Positions 34,049 through 47,700 of a stretch of 64,000 nucleotides of DNA are shown here, piece by piece. Every line of letters begins with the position of its first letter. Position 1 is the first letter of the stretch. The translations under genes and the position numbers were made by a program. This stretch comes from Xanthostigma xanthostigma. Its lineage: Eukaryota; Arthropoda; Insecta; Raphidioptera; Raphidiidae. Below the pieces are notes generated by a model. That model searched no databases, was not told the DNA's origin, and saw only the letters and a list, made by a program, of their open reading frames with translations. The stretch covers positions 83,984,948-84,048,947 of the forward strand of contig OY754464.1 of the NCBI GenBank assembly GCA_963575645.1. The letters are read 5' to 3'.

Positions 34049-36340
34049 GTATATATTTTGCTCAAAAATTTAAACATTATGACGTTTTGTGCCACGTATT
34101 TTTAATTTAAATTGTGTATTAAAATCGCATGAATTTATTTTAAAAAAAATTGTGGTATAAGAGTATAAAAGGTTCGTCTGGAATTCATTCGGCTGAAATC
34201 ATCAGACGTCAATAGAGATTTTACAAGGGTTTGTGATGGCGTCTCTCTTCCACATGGTTTTAGTTTTATTTGATAACTGAAAAATGCATTCTCGAAATCC
34301 TTTAGTTTTGTGTGTGATTTTACAGCATTAGTTCTAAATATTAAGCCGTGGTAATTTTCTTACGGCTCAAAACGTCATTTTGCTGTAATAATAGTATTTA
34401 TTTTGATATTCAAGAGCTTTCAGTGCTGCCTGAGTATTTTACTGTGGTTCTAAGTTTTTTTTTATAATTATTCTATTTGCAGTTTTTCGTTTTATTCTTC
34501 CATAAACATTAAGGTAATTTATTGAAAACATATTCTTTTATTTAAATTATTAATTGTTGATTTAAACATAATAACCCAAATAGGTAACTCTTAAACGCTT
34601 GAGAATTTTTTCCTGGAAATAAATAACCCATTTTATCACTTCAGTCTAATATCTATTTCGCATGTAATTTTGTTACAATTTTCATAATTAGGGAACAAAA
34701 ATGAGCCTAAAACTTAATTTTCTAATAAATATGAAAGAAACTCTATATGCCAATATCGATATTTATATTCCGTTCTTTGTCTGCTAATAAATGACATCAT
34801 TGATAATAATTATGATATGCCTTTTTGGAGGAAATTAAGGTGAAAACGTTTTCAATGTTTGGAAAATTTTAGTTTCGTGACAATGAGAATTGATATTTTT
34901 GATGAAAATATATTTTCATCTGAAAATGTACATTGTTTGTTCATTACCTAATTACGGCTATAGAAAGAAATTGACCACAAGAAAATCACACTGACTAATA
35001 AATATGCAGTATACAAATTTATCAAATTATGCATTTCGGCTAACCTAAATACATTCTTCATGGCCTGGTTTTATAATCAATTTATAGTTTTATAAAATCG
35101 TATATTAATATTTTTGTTTAATTTTCTTAGGTATAAATAAAGGTTCTGTATTCCATAATTGATGAGTGATTGTTTAATAACTGAACTTTTTGAAATATTA
35201 CCTGGGGATAAAAGAACAAAGCACAGTATTTCATGTAGCTTAATATTATATCCAGGTATCTATCAGATAATTTATTGTTTAATTCCTACTAAAAAGTCTT
35301 GTAAAATACTTTTGCACTTATTTTCGCAGATGCTAAGCTTACTTATTGAGTTTTCAGTTAAATAGGACAATGCCCCCAAATTTAACTAAATACAAGCGCG
35401 GAAAGAAATCATTTTGTAACTAATTCATTTGAATTCGTTGAATAACCATAAACAACATGTTACATGCCTACAGTGTTTTATAGTTCAATGATCTAATAGA
35501 TTGTTAGTAGGTATTTGCCAAGTTTTTGGTCCACTTTTTACAGTCTTAGGTCAGGCAATAATTAGACTTAACAGTCAATATTTGTGCGTTATAAATTTAT
35601 AAAGTGCAGACCCAATGCATTTATTTAGTCATGGTTAGATATAATAAAATATAGGCATAAAGACGCTTACGATCTGCGTTGTCGAGCGTCTATAATTTGC
35701 ATTTTACAATGTCTACCTACCATAACAGGTATAATTCCTAGGCGGTTATTTTTAGAACGTCTATTTTTAAATTTCTGGGTTCACCTGGAGTTTTTCTGAG
35801 AGAAATTTGTAAAAGTAACAACCTTATAGACATGGATGTGTGCAACATTAGCAACACTGTAGTATTTGAGAATATTCATTTAAAAGAAAATGAGACACTC
35901 CTATGTAAATACACAAATGTCCGTGTCGGTGCGGATCAGGATTAGGCTAAGCTTGATAAACGCCTCAAGCAAGATTTTTAGCCTCCTTCTCTTAAAATTT
36001 TTTGTTTTTTTCAATGACAGATTATCCTGTTTGTTTCAATAATTTGACTATTGTTTGAGTGCCCTTTATAGAGTCAGCTGGTATAATTTTAATTGAATAA
36101 CTTTTTTGTAGAAATGTATATGACAGTGGTGGTTGATGCGGTAAAACAACTTGAGGATTGTACATTTTTGGCTTAGCTAAGGATTTTGATCCATGGTTTA
36201 AAAAAATCTAGTCTTCCGCCGCCGCTCAACCTCCCCTTTTCGTAAAATGATAATGATATTACTATTTATAACCATTATTAGAGTTGAATTAGTATTTAAT
36301 CTAATAGTTTCTGCCTTTACTTGATGAAAATCCATTAGAA

Positions 36341-36536
36341 AATAAAATAAATGAAACAATTAAGTTAAAAAAGATTTTCACTTTAATTATCAAAATATTA
36401 CATATGTTTCGGTGTCACAGCAGCTTCATCAGATATACATATATCTGATGAAGCTGCTGTGACAGCGAAACATATGTAATATTTTGATAATTAAAGTGAA
36501 AATCTTTTTTAACTTAATTGTTTCATTTATTTTATT
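36341..36536. repeat. Palindromic MITE (~196 bp)
   Basis: AATAAAATAAATGAAACAAT at the left is mirrored by ATTGTTTCATTTATTTTATT at the right. The arms meet at ATCAGATATACATATATCTGAT with almost no loop and pair nearly perfectly. TTGAATTAGTATT occurs just outside on the right (36536) and again 45 bp outside on the left (36284), a possible trace of target duplication. Confidence 0.85.
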
Positions 36537-37343
36537 GAATTAGTATTAGCAGGACATTCCGATATCGACATTCAGTTTTGAACAGTTCTTCTTTTCCATA
36601 AGGGTGGTAGAAAACTGAATAAGAATCATTTTTGAGTAAAAATTACTGGCCAAAATTATCAAAGGTTAAACGGCACAAGATTTTTTTAAGTGCATATACA
36701 TAGGTATATACTTATATATAAATAACTAATATCTGGAAACTTTGATTTTTTCTTAACTTCTGACATCTTTATATTAAGTTCAACTTTGATAATGTAGGTT
36801 GGTATATAAAAGTTGAAATTTATTCAGAGTTGGAGCTTTTTAAGTCAATTTTTAATCTATTGCGTATTCATAAACAGCTCTGGCATCATAAATTAATTCA
36901 AACCCTACAGACAGCATCGCAGGTTTTTCCTTTTCGAGCAGTTATAATAAAATATTGTAGGAATAATTTTTATTCGGAAATTGTAGACAGTTTACTCTTT
37001 ACCTGTCTAAAGGGTAGAAGGTCATTTGACTTAGATACCACTTGCCGCACTTACCACTGCCATAATGTTTAACTTAATTTAGTTATTTAATATCTACATA
37101 AGTATTAGTATAAAGCGAGTAAGGTGAATTATTATTTGTTAAACTCATTTTTCATTGGGATTTATCCTTATAATAAATAATACTATATTGTAACAAAATA
37201 CGAACGAGCAATTGGTAACTACTTTAAATATATTTTACAAACTTGGGGATAACGTAAAGTAGGATGAACTGTAGCTGACTTCATTATAAATTATTTTGAA
37301 GCTAAAATTAAAATTGCTTATGTTCACAATATGTGGAATCGCA

Positions 37344-37902
37344 GCAAAAACAAATGCGAAAAAAGGGCCAAGTTCGATACAAAGAACAAGTGAGTTTGCT
37401 GGCTTTGCTGAAAAAAAGAAATGAGGTCTAAGACGGTGCCTAGTTTTCACTTGACAAGTTTACATACACGAGTCATTTATTTATAATATACTAGCGGTCC
37501 CGCCCGGTTTCACCCGGGCGCAAAAGAACGAATGGGGGGAGGGACATGAGTACGCACATTCATCTTAGTTTACCGAGATGAATGTTGTGTTCAAATTTCA
37601 TGATGATCGGAGTTACCGTTCAAAAGTTTTTGTCGGACGAACACATTTTGAGTTACATTTTGCAACATTTTTCATTGATGCTCCGCTCCTATTGGTCGTA
37701 GCGTGATATTATATAGCCTATAGTCTTCCTCGATAAATGAACTATCCGACAAAAAATTTGTTTTTCAATTCGAACCAGTAGTTCCTGAGATTAGCGCGTT
37801 CAAACAAACAAAAAAACTCTTCAGCTTTATATATTAGTATAGATAACAAAACCGACAAACCCACTTGTTCTTTGTATTTTTTCGCATTTATGTTTTTGGT
37901 GA
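37344..37902. repeat. Inverted-repeat element interrupted by repeat B
   Basis: The left arm has AAATGCGAAAAAAGGG then ATACAAAGAACAAGTGAGTTTG (37351-37398). The right arm has CAAACCCACTTGTTCTTTGT then TTTTTTCGCATTT (about 37856-37890). Repeat B (37491-37849) sits between them, either as a later insertion or as the element centre. Confidence 0.5.
37491..37849 (+). repeat. Repeat B, full-length + copy
   Basis: Starts ACTAGCGGTCCCGCCCGG, has CACCCGGGCGCAAAAGAACG, GATGATCGGAGTTACCGTTC and AACCAGTAGTTCCTGAGATT, and ends CTTCAGCTTTATATATTAG. No coding capacity. Confidence 0.75.
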
Positions 37903-38432
37903 GATTTCAATCATTTCTGTAGAGTTATATTCTTCCTTATTCTACTCGAATTAAATATTATGGATTCATTATAGTTATATTAGGTACCGCACTTTCATAA
38001 TAGTAGAGTGTTTTTAGTTATTTTCCACACATCATATCACACTGAATAGACGCGAGTAGCCTTCGGACGACTGGTTGATGCTCTCAGTGCCGGCTAAATG
38101 CTTGTCAATTATGATTATCTATCAGTGAATACTCAAAATCGTGGTTTTTGTTCCACCTTATACAAGTATGAAATTTGGAATACTGCCTCTTTATGGTAAC
38201 CTTACCCTCCTGACAAAATTCAGTTCTGTAACGTAACTAGCCTCGCAGGTAGAAGCTGGTCGAAAAGGACTCGAAATGGTTCGCGTAAATGTAGCGTAGT
38301 GCTTTGCGTGAACTGGGCCGACACACTCGACGCACCTTGATGCTTTACACTCGATTTCGCAAAGATTGTGTCAATATCTGACGAACAAACTTTTGTTACA
38401 GATTGTAAATATTGAGTGTACATAGTGTAAAG

Positions 38433-38786
38433 ATGAGCTCATCAAATAAAACCACCTCGCGGGGTGGTAAAGGGGCCAACAAGGACACAGAACACGCCCC
38501 CGGTGGCGAAAAAACCAATAAAACACATAAAAAATCAGACGGCAAATCTGACTCTGGCGGTGGAAATTCCGGTAAAAAGGGCGGCAAAGGCAGTCACCAA
38601 CAGGCATCTCACCATGACAATCGTAACAATCAGATCGATAAATCAGAGGACGCCGAGGTCAAGAAAAAGGTGCACACCGTCATGGAAGCGACGCTGAAGA
38701 ACGAGGAGGAGGTGTACTTGGCTTTGGTCGACTGTAATTACAATATGGAACTTGCTATCGAACAACTCTTAGAAGGAAACGCACAG
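38433..38786 (+). CDS. lig: lig coding exon 1: UBA domain
   Basis: First ATG after the acceptor TTTTGTTACAG (ending 38401); 118 codons, phase 0. A Gly/Lys/Ser/His-rich start is followed by a UBA domain, [20 protein letters not shown] to [11 protein letters not shown]. Confidence 0.92.
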
Positions 38787-41700
38787 GTAATTGACATTAA
38801 TCGGCATTCGGATTTGTTTTGGCAACGCACGCTTTAAATGGCGCCCACTGTTTTTGAATTAATTTTCTTGATGGCGAGAGCGGTGTCATCAACTGATGCA
38901 GCAATCTTCGGTAAATCATACGAATCAGCAATGATTTATTGTATTAGTCGCTGACATTTCCTTCTTTTGGATGCAGCATCACTAATGCCGGGTTGCAAAA
39001 AGCATTGTCAGAATATCTGATTTGACATTGGCCTTATAACAAAAAGCACGAAAAATAACTGATCGCTCGAAACAATATTTTTTTAATCTGTGTATACTTG
39101 TAAATAACATCGTTTTTTGTACGATTTTCACTTGGAAACAACCTTTTCAATCGCATTTTTATCGAAATTTAGCTTGAAAAGCTAGTTCTTTTCATGTAGA
39201 GATCAATTATTTGTTTTTACGTGGGCACAGTCCAATGTTTTGAGTTTGACGACATTGGACTGGCCCAAAAAAAGTTTAGTGTGAATGGCTATTGCTGCAA
39301 ATGGGACAATAATTTCCATGAAAAACATTGCCCCGCTTAGCTTTAGTCGAAACATGCTTCACTAAAAACGCAAATTAATGGGAATTTTAACGATTTGCAT
39401 TGTAAATTGTAGGGTGAATGGAATACATTCAAAAAGAAAAAGAACCGTCAGACTAGTACAAGCAAGGCTGAAACGGGTGGCGACGTTACAGCTAACGCAG
39501 CTACAGAAGATTGGGATACGCCTCCGAGTGGTCCGCCAGCCGGAGGTGACCGAGATCGATCTCGTACGCGGGGAGGAGGTCCACCTAGACACAGAGGACG
39601 AGGCGGTAATTATTATTATGACCAATTACAAAGTTGATTTTTCCGTGTGACTTTCTTGTTGCGGTTCGGACTCTTGTAATTTCAACTGATTTAACTCAGC
39701 TGTTTTCTAGTTCCTACTTCTCACGCAAAGTGTCTCTTCTAACGCTGCGCAGCCAACGAAAAATTCATTGACAACGTTTAATTAACTTCAAATTAGTTGT
39801 GAAAAGAGTACCAGTTTTTATTTAATTGAGAAAAGCACTTCAGATAGCATCTAATTAAAGTAATGAAATATACTTTTATCGTAAACTAGCGGTCCCGCCC
39901 GGTTTCACCCGGGTGCAAGAGAATGAATGGGGAAGGAAGGGACATGGGTACACACATTCATCTTAGTTTGCCGAGATGAATGTTGTGTCCAAATTTCATG
40001 ATGATCGGAGTTACCGTTCAAAAGTTTTTGTCGATAAAGAGCAGTATTTAAACTTTTTTTAATAATAATTTTTTTAAATCAATTAAATAAAATTAAAATA
40101 AATTTAAATGTAAGCCTTAGAAGAAAGCAATGTAAAAAATAAAAAAAAAAAAAATAAAAATATATTTACCCAACGTGGGGCTCGAACCCACGACCCTGAT
40201 ATTGACAGTCGCATGCGCTACCGATTGATCTACCTGAGGTGTTCTTTCATCACTAATATGAGTATATCTAAGTTAGTGCATTTCACATGAATAAGAAGCT
40301 TATTTTTGAGATACTTTTTGCAGCATTTTTCATTAAAGCTCCTCTCCTAATGGTCGTAGCGTAATATTATATAGCCTATAGCCTTCCTCGGTAAAAGGGC
40401 TATCCAACAAAAAAAAATTTATTCAATTTGAACCAGTAGTTCCTGAGATTAGCGCGTTCAAACAAACAAACAAACAAACTCTTCAGCTTTATATTATATT
40501 AGTATAGATATGTTGTCGTTTGATATGTCATCATTTTGAGGTTAAAAAATCGTGCGTGGCAACTGCAGGTTTTTTCTGATTGGTCTATGACTACCACAGA
40601 GTGAGGATGAAGGAGGGAGTCTATCAGTTCCGACAGGTTGAAAATATTTTGTTTTGAAATTATCCTACAGGAGGACGTAGAGAAAATCGCGAAAACGACA
40701 GAGACGACGGCGGGCGTAATGACGGTGGCTTTGGAGGCGCTCGACGTAACCGTATGCAAAATGGGCCACCGCGAGGTGGCGGTTCTGGTCGCGGAGGTCG
40801 CGGCGGAGGTAGATTGGGTGGACCTCGTTCGTTCCAGTCTAGAGACGGCGGGAGATCGGGATACAATTCACGGGCTCCCGTGGTCGATACTTGGGACATG
40901 GACTCGGCACAACAAAATACTCAACGTAAGTTGCGATTTTTTTCAATTTATTTGTGATTTTGTTTATCGTTATCGCATTTAAAAATTATCTCTTTTGTGT
41001 TCCGTGCAAAACGCAACACTTATGGAATTACTTAAGGACGTAGTCCTATGTTCAAGCTCGTTTTCAACCGTTATTTCAGATTTTTTTTTAATATCAAAAT
41101 AATGTACAATGTTTTCAATTTTGTTACATGTTTTTACTGACATCGTAAACTGAGAAAAAAAAATTTTTTTTGCTTATTTTACGCCATTTTATAATTGTTT
41201 TGTTAACCTAAAGTAGACAACTTTAAATTGAGGGTAGGTGGGTAGCGCGGGTGAGAACGTCACTTGAAGTCAACTGAATTATAAAAATTAAATTGGTTAT
41301 TGTTTCGTAGGCTTGTGGCTCTATCCCGTACTAGAAATAAACATTTTTATTGATAAATAACAAAATGGCGGGTTTTAGAAAAAAAAACAACGAGAAAATC
41401 GTGATTTTTTCGTTGAAAATCGGTTAAAAAAAATAGAAATAATTTTTATAATTAAGTAATTCTAGTACCGGACGGAGCTATTGTTGTGTAGAATACCCTG
41501 TGAAAAATTTAAAGCAATCGGTTGTATACAATTGTTTCAATCACCCGCGCCCCTTAGAAAAACGTAGTTTTGAGAAAAACGCGTTTAAAGTTTTAATTTC
41601 AGATTTCTTACAAAAAAATAAAAATGAATATTTACACTAATCAGTTATGCCTGGTGTATAGTAAACCTTCCGTTTCTTCAAAGGCATCGTTTTCTGTTAA

Positions 41701-44700
41701 TTTGTTTGCTCTACTCTGCGAGAGTATAAGGGTAACGTGATAACAATTGAGAGGTAAGAGCAGGTAAGAGTCTTACCGTAAGACCGTTGCTGCTCTCGAC
41801 TATATGCTATAGCTTTGTAAATATTTAATATTTCGGTCTAAAATTTTTACAGTATTTTCTCAATATAATATACTTACTTAAAATGTAAAAAAAATAAATT
41901 CGTTTTTTCAAAACCCGAACACCAGACTACGTCCTTAAGTGTCCGTCCGTTTGTAGGAGGCGATTTTTTACTATTTGACGTGAAAATGTGAAATTTACCA
42001 CAGAGATAGAATGTCACGAATGTGGTGGTCCAAATACAGACGTGAAGTATAAAAAGTTGCATTCTGATTCTGGGGATTACTTTCAGGAGGTGAATTGAAA
42101 AATGAAAATAACATTTTATGATTTTCGCAGCTATCGACACGTGGGACAGTTTTCCGCAACCGGAAGACTGGGACAACGAAGAGTACACGGGCTCGTTGGC
42201 GGACACGAAAGTGTTTACGCCAAGCAATGCCAACGAGGCTGCCGAGACGCCGGGCGGCGGTGCCGTCCCTCCGGGCGCGGTGCCTGCGGGACCACAACAA
42301 CAAGACTCCGCGATCGTCAGTCAGGAGCCGCCGTCGGTCGTACAACAGCTACATAACGAAGTGATCGCGGCATCGGTTACGCCCGAAATACATCCGCCGC
42401 CGACGGCCGCCCAACAGTTGACGCAGGCGCTCGAACTCAGAGCCAGCCAACCGCCGCCACAAGTTTCACCTCAACAGGTTAGTACACTTTCTGCTGTGTT
42501 CTTAAAGTTTTGTTACAATCGAAATCTGACTGCATCATTGCACCGTCATATTGTGGCTTTTATATGTAACTGTGAAATATCTAAACCAGTGTTTTTCAAC
42601 CTTTTTCATGATGCGACCCCCCTGGTATGAAAAAATATTTCGCGACCCCCAGATCCTTCGCTTTTTTATCATGTATGTATGTGTATGTTACAGTGTTACA
42701 AATATTCATTCCATACGACGTTTTTATACGTCTCCATAATTAGGATTCGGATATAAGTACATAATATAGTACGTAAAACACATTATTTCACAATTATGTA
42801 CATACATCGAATACGTATATCCTTTTGTTAAAATTCTCTTACTTAATAAATCAATCTTTTTAATCTTTATTGTTTTTGACGTGATAACGTCTTATAAATA
42901 AATTGATGAATCACCAATCTTATAAATTGATGAAACACCGGCTGCATGCACGAAAAAGTGTAACGTTCCGCCTGACCCTGTGCGTGCTTTTCTCGAAAAC
43001 GGCCCTAACGATTTGGATGAAATTCACTGAAAAGGGATTTTGGGGGGCAAAAAATCGTTTTAGCTAGGTCTCATCTCTCGAAAAAATCGTTTTCATACAA
43101 ATTTTATCATTATAAAAATAAATTTTTTGACGTATGAAAATACTTAAATATTGTAAGTAGGTTTTGGAATTTTATATAAACAGTGAAACAATAATAATTG
43201 TTTTCAAAATATTATGACAATTAATCTTTGAGACTTAAAATAAATACGAAAGAAAGAAAGTTAAAAAAAACAATTACTTATTATTATAGGTGGTGAGTAT
43301 TTTAATACATAAAATTAACCTAAATTTGAAGCGAAAGATGCAATATCATAGATTCGAATTATTATAATTATTTTATTTTTATTTTATTTATTTATTTCCT
43401 CAAAAAATATACAATTATATGTAGAATTTAGGTTATGTATTACGGAATACGTTATCACGTAAAACTATCGTCCGTAAACCGACTTTACAGACAACCAATT
43501 TTTTTTACTTAAATTCTCTCGACCTTTGGCGACCCCCCTACAGAAGCTTCGCAACCCCCCAGGGGGTCGCGACCCACAGGTTGAAAAACACTGATCTAAA
43601 CTGACGGCGTTTTATACAGTCACGTCGGATAGGTTTTTCTTCTTTAGCGGCGTTGTACACTTTTTTTGTAATGGGTAAAAAATGTTAAACTCGCGTCAGG
43701 ACACGTGACCTGATCGAAAATTCGTAAGACGTTAATATTCAAGTTTTCACTTCTGCCGGCACTCCCGGAGTGCAACCCGTCTTTTTTTTTTTAATACAAT
43801 TTTAGCGACATGTCTGATCCCAACTGTACACCATTTTTCAGTGAACAGTTGTATACTTAGTCGTTCGAGAAAATGATCCATTCCTAAAATAACCTAATCG
43901 TCGCGCTTGTTGTTTGTTGTAAGTGGGGAAATTAGAAATTGAGAAAATTTGTTTTGATTGCAGGTATCGATGCCACCAGCTCCCCAATCAACAACATTGA
44001 GTGCCGCGCAATCTCAATATCTTAGTCAATTGACTCAGCAAACGTCAGAGAATATGAAAGCAGCAGCTGCGGCGGCTGCCGTTTCGAATGCTGTTCAACA
44101 ATCGACGTACCAGAGTATACCATATTCGGCGTCAGCAGGTCAGTACCAAGTGTCATTTATGCGGATTATTAATGAGTTCAACGAAAAGGTCTGAATAATC
44201 GACGAGTTCGCTTTATTAGTTCAGCTATTTCTACTTTTTAGTTTGAAAATTTACTTAGCTGCGATTGCATCGCTACTCATTTAATTTGTCGTTCTTGCGG
44301 AACTCTTTGATTTGCTGTGTTTAAATTTGATTTCCGATAATCTGTACGAATCATCGAGGTTTTACTTTCGTAGTGCTAGTTTTGGCTTGCGCGAGCCAAG
44401 TGACAAAAAGAGATAGCGATAAATGCGCTAGCTATTCCTTCTTTGTTCAAACAAAAACGAGACAATTCAGAAATTTCCAATAATAGTCGCTCTGACATAA
44501 TATGTTCGAACCGTTTGATTGCAGCGAATTCTTATAATTCGAGCGGTTACGGTGCAACAACAAATTACACCAGTGCCATACAACAAGAACAACCGACTGT
44601 CGTCCAACAGCAGCCGACCAGAACGAAGACGCAGAGGGCGAGGGTTCCGCCTCCCTCGAAGATACCGGCAAGCGCAGTGGAGATGCCCGGCGATTTGAAC

Positions 44701-47700
44701 ACGAGCATCGGTTTTCTAGACGTGCAGTTCGGCGGACTCGATCTCGTATCCGACAACAATTCGTTCGAAAGTGTTGCGGAAGTGAAGTATTCAAATAGTT
44801 CAGTACTCGATTCGGTTCCTGCGTCGACGCCTGCGACTAATTTGGACATTAATTCTGTGAATCAATCGTTAGATGCGTACAGTAATTCGTCGGCAAGTAA
44901 ACAGCAGAGCGCGCAGTCGAATTTAAATTCAGCATTGGTGCAAGCCCAGAGTCAAATCGTAAGTTTTTTACAGTCAGCGATTTTTTTTAGAGATTTTTAT
45001 TTCTGTTAAATTGCGTTCTAATTGAACTATGAATTGAAAGTGTGATTGAAGCTGTCGACGCATTTCTTTGTCGTGTTGTGTTGCAACGCAATACGAATCC
45101 TTTGCTTCCAGAAAATAGAGATATGTTCGCATCTTAAGAGTATTTGTCCCTGCAAATACCCCCTGCACCCTTCATCTCAAATCTTTTCCCCTCGCCTAAA
45201 AACGGTTTGCGCTCTCCCGACGCTATTTTTAAAGCTAGAGGGTTCTGGTAAACGCCAAATGAAAGACAAAGAATCAGACTACAGATCCTTCAGGCGAATT
45301 TTTTGAAAAACAGTTTCGCCTACGTGTGAAATATTACGTAACTTATTATTTTTTTCAAAAGGTTGTAAGTTTTTTCAGGAATTTTTTTTCAAAAAATTCG
45401 CCTGAAGGATCTGTAGTCTGATTCATTGTCTTTCATTTGGCGTTGAGCGCGAACCGTTTTTAGGCGAGGGGAAAAGATTTGAGATGAAGGGTGCAGGGGG
45501 TGTTTGCAGGGACGAATACTCTTAAGCAAACCTGACTTAAATTAAGCCCTAAAATTGCATAGCCTCTGTAATATTTTTGAGGGTATTTTATTCAAGCAAC
45601 TGTACAACTTGGATTCTCAGTTAGTAATAATAATTTATTAAAATAAAAAATATTCTTTAACAGAATGGTTACATAACAAGTTTAACTAAGGTCAGTTCTA
45701 TAATTTAAAGTTATAACAACCTCTAATCATGCATACACAAGAGAGAAGTTGCCGTTTCCCTTCATGTAGGCAGCCATTTTTGTCTGGCTTTCCGAGCTCC
45801 TGATTGGTTTTCTTTCGTGAAGTTGCTTGCAATATTTCGAACAGTTCAATCAATATTCTGGCAGTATATCTTCCAAGGATATGTCAGCTATACTAGTATT
45901 ACATAAATTGGCGACGAGTCCAAAAAATTGAATTTCATTTAATTTATTTTGACGTGATAACGTCTTATAAATTGATGAATCATGTCAAAATAAAAAGATG
46001 AAACACCGGCTGCATGCACGAAAAAGTGTAACGTTCCTAAAGTTACTAAGTGAGCGACTAGAATGCCTTCGGTAATTTTGAAGCAGATATCATCAACCAA
46101 TTGAGATGAAAATTTGTATACACGTTTAGTTTGAATGACAATGCATGGTTAGCTGTGTGACGTCACTCTAAATCCAATATGGCGGACTTCTAAAGATGGC
46201 GGACTAAGTTTTTGACGTGATAACGTCTTATAAATTGATGAAACACCAGCTGCACGCACGAAAAAGTGTAACGTTCCGTAATGTTCCGCCTGACCCTGTG
46301 CGTGCAAGCGAGAGCGCAGTAATGTATTATTAAATATGATATTCGAGTGGAATACGTTATCACGTAAAACTATCGTCCGTAAACCGACTTTACAGACAAC
46401 CAATTTTTTAACAAAGTCGTTGTTTTGAGTGAATGTTCATATTTTTATCGATGTTTCTTTTATACTGCATGTGTTTGATTTGTTACAGCTATCGAACACA
46501 GAACAAACAAACGACCATCTGTCGTCATCGGTGAACAGCAGTTATTCGTCGTCAAGAAGTTCGGGCAGCGTACAACAACAGCAGCAGACTAGCAATACGC
46601 CGCAATCGGTGGTCAGTCCCATAGATGTCAATAAAACTGCCGAAGTAGTTGCTCATTCGGGCTACGCGCAGCCCACGCAGCCGAACTCTTATCACCAAAC
46701 GTACCAAAGCCAGAAAACGAACAGCTCACCTTACCAATCGACGCCTGCGTACAGCTCGACTAACTACTCTGCCAACGTTCAGGTATGCACCGTTCTCTTT
46801 TTGTCCTTATCGATTTGAAACGATCTGAACTCACGTAGTCGGGTTTTATTTAAAAAATGATGAGACGATGACGAGACCGAAAGATAAGCATCTAGCACAG
46901 AACTTCATCGAGGAACGAGTATTTCGTTTCTTGTGTCCGGTTCTGCGCTACGCTTTTCTTAAAGATGATTTGGCATTCTGATACGAAACGAGTTAAAATT
47001 CAGCCGCAGATGTGTTTCGGATGCATTTCGTAACGCCGAAACAACTTGGTTACAGGTGACGTCGTCGAGTTCGTATCCGCCGAGCCAGTCGACGAACAGT
47101 TACAGTGCGAACTCGGCAAACAACAGTTCGAGCGCGGCCGTTGCGGCGGCGGCCTACAACAGCAATAGCAACCAGCAAAATAGCAGCGCAGGCAACAGCT
47201 CTTATCAGACCAGTTCCTATTCTACGACGGCGTACCAGTCGACGGCGCCGGCGTTCGCTGCCATCAGCCAACCGGCTGCGTTCCCCACAAATAATCAGTA
47301 TCAAACCAATCCGAGTCAGTCGGTTTATGCCGCCGCAGGTATGTTTATTTTATTTTTCGATCCATTCGCAGTGCCCGATCCTAAAAAACAGACGTTGGTC
47401 TCTTCCTTTTGAGGATTTCCGTCGAAGTGAGAGGCGCGTGCGCCTCTCATTTCAATGGAAGTCCTGTAAAAGTAGCGGGTCTTTGAATTGACCTTGGGCC
47501 GAGTTTTTAAAGGAGGCGGGATGATATTTGACCATAGTAGGGTTTTTACTCTGAAATAGATGAACATAATAATAAAATAAATCGATGAAGTTTGCTTACC
47601 AGTTAGATTTATTTATAAAATTTAGAGAACAGTCACTTTACATCAAAGTCACAGTTTTTAACATAATTATCCTAACTTCAAAACTATTTAATTTTTATAA

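Larger units (their letters stand above)
34049..38401 (+). other. lig: Presumed lig 5' intron
   Basis: AT-rich, with a palindromic MITE (36341-36536) and a repeat B copy (37491-37849) inside an inverted-repeat element. No exon or RNA gene recognised. The interval is intron only if the first-exon call at 34048 is right. Confidence 0.35.

Noticed and set aside
40169-40240. Functional tRNA-Lys gene
   Set aside because: Anticodon stem mismatches, anticodon changed, embedded in a repeat.
47105-47491. Arg-rich frames over lig exon 8 on both strands
   Set aside because: Shadows of the Ser/Gln/Tyr-rich true frame.
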